DNA of 54,211 nt, taken from contig NZ_JANUGU010000013.1 in assembly GCF_024753145.1 (NCBI RefSeq), positions 1 to 54,211 of the forward strand, written 5' to 3'. Positions within the stretch are counted from its first letter, which is position 1; the number at the start of each line of letters is the position of its first letter. This stretch comes from Massilia terrae. GTDB lineage: Bacteria; Pseudomonadota; Gammaproteobacteria; Burkholderiales; Burkholderiaceae_D. The translations under genes were made by a program, and so were the position numbers. Below are positions 51,153 to 54,211 of this stretch, in pieces. The notes beneath the pieces were generated by a model that searched no databases, was not told where the DNA came from, and worked only from the letters and a program-made list of their open reading frames with translations.

Positions 51153-53555
51153 ATGAACCTGCGTGACTTTCGCATCGGCTGGCGCCTGCTGGCCAAGGAG
51201 CCGGCCTACTCGGCGGTGGTGATCATGGGCCTGGCGGTCGGCTTTGCGGTGTGCTTCCTGCTGCTCGGCTACGTGCGCCATTCGCTGTCCTACGACCGCG
51301 CCGTGCCCGAGCGCGAACGGATCTTCCGGCTGATGCAGCACTGGAACCTGTTCTCGTCCGAGCTGCGCTGGCATGACGCGGCCAGCCTGCCGGCGCGCGA
51401 CGCCGCACTGGCAAGCGGCCAGCCGATCCTGGCAAGCACCGTCATCGACGGCGCGGTCGATGTGCGCGCCGGCGACACGGTTCAGAAAATCGGCTTCGCC
51501 GTGGTCGACCCCGATTTCGAGAAGATATTCCGGCCGACAGTGCTGGCGGGCGACCTGCGCGATACGCTTTCCCGTCCCGATGCGCTGGCCTTGACGCACG
51601 AAACGGCTGTCAAGCTGTTCGGCCGTGCCGACGTGATCGGACAGACGGTGGTGTTCGACGACCGTACTTTCCGGATCGGCGCAGTGCTGGCCGACCAGCC
51701 GGCCGCCACCACCCTTCCCTTCGACTCGCTGGCTGGCACCAACACTTCCGCCTGGAACGAGGAATACCGCGATCTCGTCACCCGCAACTGGGGTTCGGCG
51801 CACGGACGTGTTTACATCAAGCTGCTGCCGGGCGCCGATCCGCAAGCCCTGCTCGACGCGGTGCAGCGCGCACTGCGCGCGTCACCCAGGTACCAGCGCC
51901 AATCTCCGGACCAACTGGCCCGCCTGGGCGGCCGCAACCTGATAGATTTCCGCCTCGGCCCTCTCGCCGATGCCTATCTCGACCCCGACACCCAAGACTC
52001 CCGGACGCGCCACGGCGACCGCAACACGATCTACGGCCTGACCGCGGTGGCGGTGCTGATCCTGCTGCTGGCCGCGACCAACTACATCAATCTCGCCACC
52101 GTGCGCACGCTGCGCCGCCAGCGCGAGATTGCGCTACGCAAGGTGCTGGGCGCCGCCGCCCCGGCAGTGGTGCGCCAGTTCCTGGCCGAGAGCGTGCTGG
52201 TGTGCCTGATCGCGACCGGCGTCGGCCTGCTGCTGGCGTGGCTGCTGCTGCCCGTATTCTCGGATCTGGTGCAGCGCAAGTTCGACCACATGTTCGACCC
52301 GGCCGCGCTCGCGGCGAGCCTGGCGCTCGGGCTGCTGCTGGGGCTTGCGGCCGGCGCCTACCCGACCTGGTCGGCGCTGCGCGTGCTCCCGACCACAGCG
52401 CTGGCCGGCCGCGGCAATGCCGAGACCGCGAGCGGCCTGTGGCTGCGCCGCATACTCACGGTGCTGCAACTGGCGGCGGCGATGGGACTGACCGGCACCA
52501 CGCTCGCCGTGACCTGGCAAACGCATTACGCCAGCACGCTCAATCCCGGCTTTGCGCCCGAACCGCTGCTGACATTGGGAACGAACAAGGACATGCGCGA
52601 CGCCCGCGTGCATGCATTCCGCGACGCGCTTGCGCGCCTGCCCGGCGTGATCGAAGTGGGCGAAAGCGATACGCCAGTCACCGCCAGCGTCAACAGCACG
52701 TCGCTGCGGCGCGATGGCGGCGAATCGGTCGAGATCAACTACTACCAGGTCAGTCCGGAATTCTTCGATGCCTACGGCCTCAAGCCAGTGGCCGGACGCC
52801 TGTACAACCCGGCGATGGATACCATGCACAGCATCGGCCGGGTGGTGATCAACCAATCGGCGGTGAAGAAATTCGGCTTCGCCAGCGCCCAGGACGCGAT
52901 CGGCCAGACGCTCGCCAGCCCGAGCGGCCACGAAAAGCCGATGCAGATCGTCGGCGTGGCGCCCGACATCCGCCACCGCACGGCGCGCGAGCCGATGCAG
53001 GCCAGCGTGTTTTACCTCGGCGACAAACTATACGAATTCACGGTGCGCAGCCAGAACCAGCTCACTGTCCAACGCGAGATCGAGCGCCTGTGGCCCACCT
53101 TCTTCCCCAACGACGTGCTGCAGGTGACGCGCATGGGCACGCAGATCGCCGAACGCTATGCCGACGACCTGCGCCTGGCCAAGCTGCTGGCCGCGTCGAG
53201 CGTGATCGCGATCGCCATCGCCGCGTTCGGCGTGTACGTACTGGCCGCCTACAGCGTGCAGCGGCGCACCCGCGAGATTGTGCTGCGCAAGCTGTATGGC
53301 GCCAGCGGCGGCGCGATCGGCGGCCTGGTGCTGCAGGAGTTCGCCCAGCTGATCTGCGCCGGCGCCCTGCTCGGCCTGCCGGCCGCGTGGATCGCGACCG
53401 AACGCTACCTGGCGCCGTTCACCGAACGCGCGCCGGTCGGCATGTGGACCGTGCTGGCGGCGCTGATGGTGGCGGCCGCGGTGGCGCTGGGCGCGACCTT
53501 GCGGCACACGCTGGCGGCGATGCGCATCACGCCGATCCTCGCGCTGCGCGATTGA
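51153..53555 (+). CDS. FtsX/MacB-type ABC permease, copy 2
   Basis: 800 residues from the ATG at 51153 (AAGGAAA upstream), 11 bp after copy 1. Same architecture and strong similarity throughout: MNLRDFRIGWRLLAKEPAYS, ALRKVLGAAAPAVVRQFLAES, VLRKLYGASGGAIGGLVLQE. Differences concentrate in the two periplasmic domains (for example 510-640), while the membrane domains are nearly the same. The two could form a heterodimeric permease with one shared ATPase, or act with different substrates. Confidence 0.92.
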   Translation: MNLRDFRIGWRLLAKEPAYSAVVIMGLAVGFAVCFLLLGYVRHSLSYDRAVPERERIFRLMQHWNLFSSELRWHDAASLPARDAALASGQPILASTVIDGAVDVRAGDTVQKIGFAVVDPDFEKIFRPTVLAGDLRDTLSRPDALALTHETAVKLFGRADVIGQTVVFDDRTFRIGAVLADQPAATTLPFDSLAGTNTSAWNEEYRDLVTRNWGSAHGRVYIKLLPGADPQALLDAVQRALRASPRYQRQSPDQLARLGGRNLIDFRLGPLADAYLDPDTQDSRTRHGDRNTIYGLTAVAVLILLLAATNYINLATVRTLRRQREIALRKVLGAAAPAVVRQFLAESVLVCLIATGVGLLLAWLLLPVFSDLVQRKFDHMFDPAALAASLALGLLLGLAAGAYPTWSALRVLPTTALAGRGNAETASGLWLRRILTVLQLAAAMGLTGTTLAVTWQTHYASTLNPGFAPEPLLTLGTNKDMRDARVHAFRDALARLPGVIEVGESDTPVTASVNSTSLRRDGGESVEINYYQVSPEFFDAYGLKPVAGRLYNPAMDTMHSIGRVVINQSAVKKFGFASAQDAIGQTLASPSGHEKPMQIVGVAPDIRHRTAREPMQASVFYLGDKLYEFTVRSQNQLTVQREIERLWPTFFPNDVLQVTRMGTQIAERYADDLRLAKLLAASSVIAIAIAAFGVYVLAAYSVQRRTREIVLRKLYGASGGAIGGLVLQEFAQLICAGALLGLPAAWIATERYLAPFTERAPVGMWTVLAALMVAAAVALGATLRHTLAAMRITPILALRD

Positions 53556-53632
53556 GTAAAGCGCTGAAAATCTTGTACAACCCGGCAGCAGCTTGATCCA
53601 TAATGGCATTTTTTCATTCCTACGGAGAGAGC

Positions 53633-54175
53633 ATGCCGACCCAGGATACAGCCACCAGTTACGGATCGATTTCGCGGTTTAACCATTGGCTGGGCGCCCT
53701 GCTGGTGCTGGTGCTGCTGGCGATCGGGCTGTATTTCGAGGACATGCCGCGCGGCGACGTGAAGAAGTTCTGGAAGGGCCTGCACATCGCGATCGGCGCC
53801 TTCGCCGCGCTGTTCTTCCTGTGGCGCGTGTACTGGCGCATGCGCTCCACCTCGCCGCGCGAGCTGCCGCAGCCGCGCGCGCTGACGCTGCTCTCGAAGA
53901 CCGTGCACGTGCTGCTGCTGGTGGGGATCACGGTGCTGGCGCTCACCGGCCCGCTGTCGATCTGGGCCACCGGCCGCGGCATCCCGGTCATGGGCCTGTT
54001 CAGCATCCCCAGCCCCTTCCCCGAATTCCGCTCGCTGCACGGCCCGCTCGAGGACATCCACGCCTTCGCCGCCGATGCGATGCTGTACCTGATCGGCCTG
54101 CACATCCTGGGGGTGATCAAGCACCAGCTGGTCGACCGCGACAACATCCTCAAGCGCATGGCCGGCCGCGCCTGA
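53633..54175 (+). CDS. Cytochrome b561
   Basis: 180 residues from the ATG at 53633, with GGAGA 6 bp upstream. Four membrane helices with haem-ligand histidines: RFNHWLGAL (first helix), GLHIAIGAF (second), LHGPLEDIHAFAAD (third) and LIGLHILGVIKHQ (fourth). It is the bacterial CybB type that passes electrons from quinol, for example to superoxide or periplasmic acceptors. It stands apart from the exporter operon by 77 bp and probably has its own promoter. Confidence 0.93.
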   Translation: MPTQDTATSYGSISRFNHWLGALLVLVLLAIGLYFEDMPRGDVKKFWKGLHIAIGAFAALFFLWRVYWRMRSTSPRELPQPRALTLLSKTVHVLLLVGITVLALTGPLSIWATGRGIPVMGLFSIPSPFPEFRSLHGPLEDIHAFAADAMLYLIGLHILGVIKHQLVDRDNILKRMAGRA

Positions 54176-54188
54176 GGCGTTCGGCCGA

Positions 54189-54211
54189 CGAAAAAAAACC
54201 GGGCCGCGGCC
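54189..54211. terminator. Partial hairpin at the right edge
   Basis: Eight A, then CCGGGCCGCGGCC at the window end. It looks like the left part of an intrinsic terminator (A-run then GC-rich stem) that would continue beyond the window; it could serve a minus-strand gene to the right or both directions. Confidence 0.4.

Overview
The window reads as a chromosomal segment of a high-GC betaproteobacterium. The gene content (phaA/phaB polyhydroxyalkanoate genes, a pca operon with a KgtP-type carrier, minCDE, hemA-prfA-dsbB-prmC, a TonB receptor, M13 peptidases) and the dispersed GTCGTtCCCGC palindromes fit Oxalobacteraceae of the Massilia/Telluria group. That assignment is inference from content; there is no rRNA or other marker to fix it. 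Most of the sequence is ordinary, densely packed chromosome; no tRNA, rRNA, CRISPR array, prophage or intact insertion sequence was seen.

Layout. 1-12 kb: cell-envelope and secreted functions: a large lipoprotein with a repetitive Thr/Pro linker, an acyltransferase-3 protein, a membrane protein with an HExxH motif, two tandem M13 peptidases, a TonB-dependent receptor and a Spy/CpxP-like periplasmic protein with an unusual leader. 12-20.4 kb: CtpA-type protease, a ketoacyl synthase III, fadH with two small partners, proline iminopeptidase and a D-serine dehydratase-like enzyme. 20.4-21.8 kb: a small accessory patch with a broken AAA ATPase and a higBA toxin-antitoxin pair. 21.8-26.1 kb: phaB-phaA and minCDE. 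26.2-33.8 kb: a DUF697-like protein, an orphan OmpR-family regulator, hemA, prfA, dsbB, prmC and a DUF885 protein. 33.8-37 kb: gshA, a histone-deacetylase-family amidohydrolase and an ElaA-type acetyltransferase in one run. 37.1-43 kb: DUF5996 protein, kgtP, pcaF, pcaJ, pcaI and the divergent regulator pcaR with two recognisable operators. 42.9-43.9 kb: a lower-GC island holding a candidate effector/immunity pair. 44-53.6 kb: a two-component system divergent from an adaptor/ATPase/two-permease export operon. The window closes with a cytochrome b561.

How parts work together. The clearest circuit is at 44-53.6 kb. An NtrC-family regulator and its kinase face an export operon. Between them lie two TGTCCGGATCC-type palindromes and a consensus sigma-54 promoter, so the regulator very probably switches the exporter on. 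The pca genes form a second coherent unit: PcaR binds two sites between pcaI and pcaR, and the operon converts 3-oxoadipate to acetyl-CoA and succinyl-CoA, with a dicarboxylate-type carrier attached. A third possible circuit is the Spy-like gene, preceded by a CTTAC direct repeat (OmpR/CpxR-family geometry) and by an intrinsic terminator placed directly ahead of its ribosome binding site.

Most likely under-described element: the two-gene island at 42,945-43,878. It encodes a small protein without signal peptide that carries an L,D-transpeptidase-like His...GCIR active-site pattern, followed by an overlapping gene for a small exported four-cysteine protein. This is the arrangement expected of a peptidoglycan-targeting interbacterial effector and its periplasmic immunity protein.
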